From Ciona savignyi (Eukaryota; Chordata; Ascidiacea; Phlebobranchia; Cionidae): a stretch of 64,000 bases of DNA. The stretch is taken from NCBI GenBank assembly GCA_000149265.1, contig CH003266.1:295822-359821 (forward strand). The letters are read 5' to 3'. The position numbers and the translations under genes are program-made. Positions 62,473-64,000 of the stretch are shown here, piece after piece. Every line of letters starts with the position of its first letter. Position 1 is the stretch's first letter. The notes under the pieces are model-generated. The model saw only the letters and a list, made by a program, of their open reading frames with translations. It was not told the DNA's origin and ran no database searches.

Positions 62473-62869
62473 ATGAAAAACACTGCAATAACTTCGCATA
62501 AAACATGAATATCCTTTTGTCCCAACAGATTGTTTTGAATTTACCCTTCTTTCTGGCGACTAGAGTTAAGTCATTTTGACGTTCTGACTCGAGTAAAGTC
62601 AAGTCTTTGTAAAATGTGACTCGAGTCATTACAACACTAAGGTGACGATTGTCTTGTGATAACGCTTTGGCGTTTTCCCTTTTTTGGAGGGAACGAACAT
62701 CCTATCCTAAAGCTTAGTTCCAGTCATTATTTCTATTAATTTTTGCGCCTCCTGTGACTACAGGAACTCGGCCGCTTATGTGTTCCTCTCCCCTTACACT
62801 GCAGTAGTCTTACCTAAACACAAGTTTATACTGCAATAATGACGATTTAAAAAAATCAAGTATTTTTAT

Positions 62870-63190
62870 TTTTTAAAGCTTCAATGCAGTTGTATTTCTC
62901 ACACTGCTTGGAGCTCCCCGTGCTCATCCAATTCTCACGTATAGCGTTCCACATCGGGTGTTCGCTGCAAACGAAACAAAAATAAGGCGTCGAATATATT
63001 AATAAAAGAAGACTTCTATTTCTAAATCTGTTTAACAAAATAATACAACATCTATAAAATTAATTACATTTGTGTCACTGCAGCAAGTTGGTGAGCGGAC
63101 TTTGGGCAGGATGTTTTTGCACTGGTGGGGAACCACCAAGCTCATCTTTCAAGTCCAACTTAGCATTTCACATCGGATGTTCACTGCTAA
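62870..63190 (-). other. Duplicated exon-like sequence
   Basis: Minus-strand segments ending near 62969 and 63186 are related: both begin after a cag acceptor with a GAACA.CCGATGTG stretch. The 62.9-kb copy is open (SEHPMWNAIRENWMSTGSSK) to a stop at about 62856, while the 63.1-kb copy has TGA at the Trp codon. A possible first exon (MGKFETIISMETEISETIGR, 63676-63614) with a GTAAGT donor lies upstream on the minus strand, but the phase does not match. Low support for a gene. Confidence 0.25.
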
Positions 63191-63817
63191 CAAATATAAA
63201 AAGAGGAGTCAGACGGTATATTAATAAAACAAAACATAGACATTTTCAACCCGGGCTCCCACAAAAACATGCAGCACTCAACCGCTTCTTCATGAGGCTC
63301 TAATTAATGTTGCGAAAATCATTACCGCTTTTACTGAAAGAACTGTTCAAAATGACAAGAACGACTCATTGAACTTACTTACTGCAGTAGTGGATAATTG
63401 GGTTCTACTAAAACTGAAGGCATGAAGCAATCATACACAACACACTGCTATAGCTCCGGTAACTCGACGGTAGGCGCAAGATAATTTGACTATTGCCCGT
63501 GTGTTAACCCCCTTGCGTACTCCTATTTATGGGTTTAAAACATAATAAAATACGCTACAATTACAAACTAACTTGTGTCGATTTTTAAAGCTTCTTACAA
63601 ATAAACTTACTGTTTCTTCCAATTGTTTCAGATATTTCCGTCTCCATTGAGATTATAGTTTCAAACTTTCCCATACTCAGCAATTGCTATACAAACAAAT
63701 AAATATTTAAATTGCACTTATGATAAAAGTATTTGGATACAATATTAAATTAATTTGAAAGTTGTGCAGATTGCAGTTTCGTTCATGAATTAACTTTGTG
63801 GCATAAAAAACAATATG

Positions 63818-64000
63818 GAATCACCACCTGGGCAACCACCCCAAGCAATCACCATCCCAAGCAACCACCATCCCAAGCAACCACCACCCCCAGCAACCAC
63901 CGCTTTAAGCAACCACCACCCCAAGCAACCACCATCCCAACCAACCACCATCCCAAGCAACCACTACCCCAACCAACCACCACCCAAAGCAACCACCAAC
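63818..64000. repeat. C-rich minisatellite, same family, opposite orientation, cut by window end
   Basis: Units of CAACCACCATCCCAAG and CAACCACCACCCCAAG, the reverse complement of the 47.7-48.8 kb minisatellite. It continues beyond the window. Confidence 0.88.

Overview
This is an AT-rich, intron-rich animal genomic window. It has short GT..AG introns, several families of tRNA-derived SINE-like repeats, LTR and DNA transposons, two kinds of minisatellite and one 100-base assembly gap. The gene style (compact introns, tandem arrays of lectin/EGF receptors, a splice acceptor just before a start codon as in spliced-leader trans-splicing) fits a marine invertebrate, most likely a tunicate such as Ciona. 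That assignment is inference; no single marker in the sequence proves it.

Region 1 (about 1.6-6.35 kb, minus strand) holds most of a type II membrane protein of the GDP-fucose protein O-fucosyltransferase family, assembled from seven exons. Its C-terminal end is not visible. About 6.4-11 kb is intergenic repeat-rich DNA.

Region 2 (about 11.4-45.3 kb) is the main content: a rearranged tandem and inverted cluster of one receptor family. The full architecture is signal peptide, C-type lectin domain 1 (two exons), one to four EGF modules (108-bp exons), C-type lectin domain 2 (one exon), one more EGF, a transmembrane helix, and a short cytoplasmic tail on two exons. Copies C (26960-31987, plus) and E (45319-40439, minus) look intact. 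B (13816-18040, plus) is intact except for a stop in one skippable EGF exon. A, D, F and G are broken or partial, and smaller fragments lie at 21.7, 22.0, 26.3 and 37.9 kb. The tail of the best copies reads SVYEEI-QSPPVV-IYENL: two ITIM-like hexamers that together also match the ITAM spacing YxxI-x7-YxxL. In other copies the distal tyrosine is Asp (E) or Asn (D, F). The cluster therefore looks like a fast-evolving lectin immune or allorecognition receptor family with a variable signalling switch. The function is inferred.

Region 3 (47.6-59.2 kb) contains a G-rich (GGTGGTTGCCTGGGT-type) minisatellite followed by a roughly 10-kb Foldback-like element (49206-59163). The element's long inverted arms consist of a unique 0.5-kb end plus a 24-bp minisatellite, and it is flanked by a perfect 7-bp direct repeat. 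Its interior carries the assembly gap, SINEs and a ~185-bp satellite. The long ORFs across these minisatellites are repeat artefacts.

Region 4 (59.2-64 kb) has one convincing but unidentified 3' terminal exon (60209-60589), a 44-codon small ORF, SINE copies, and a second piece of the CAACCACC minisatellite running off the right edge.
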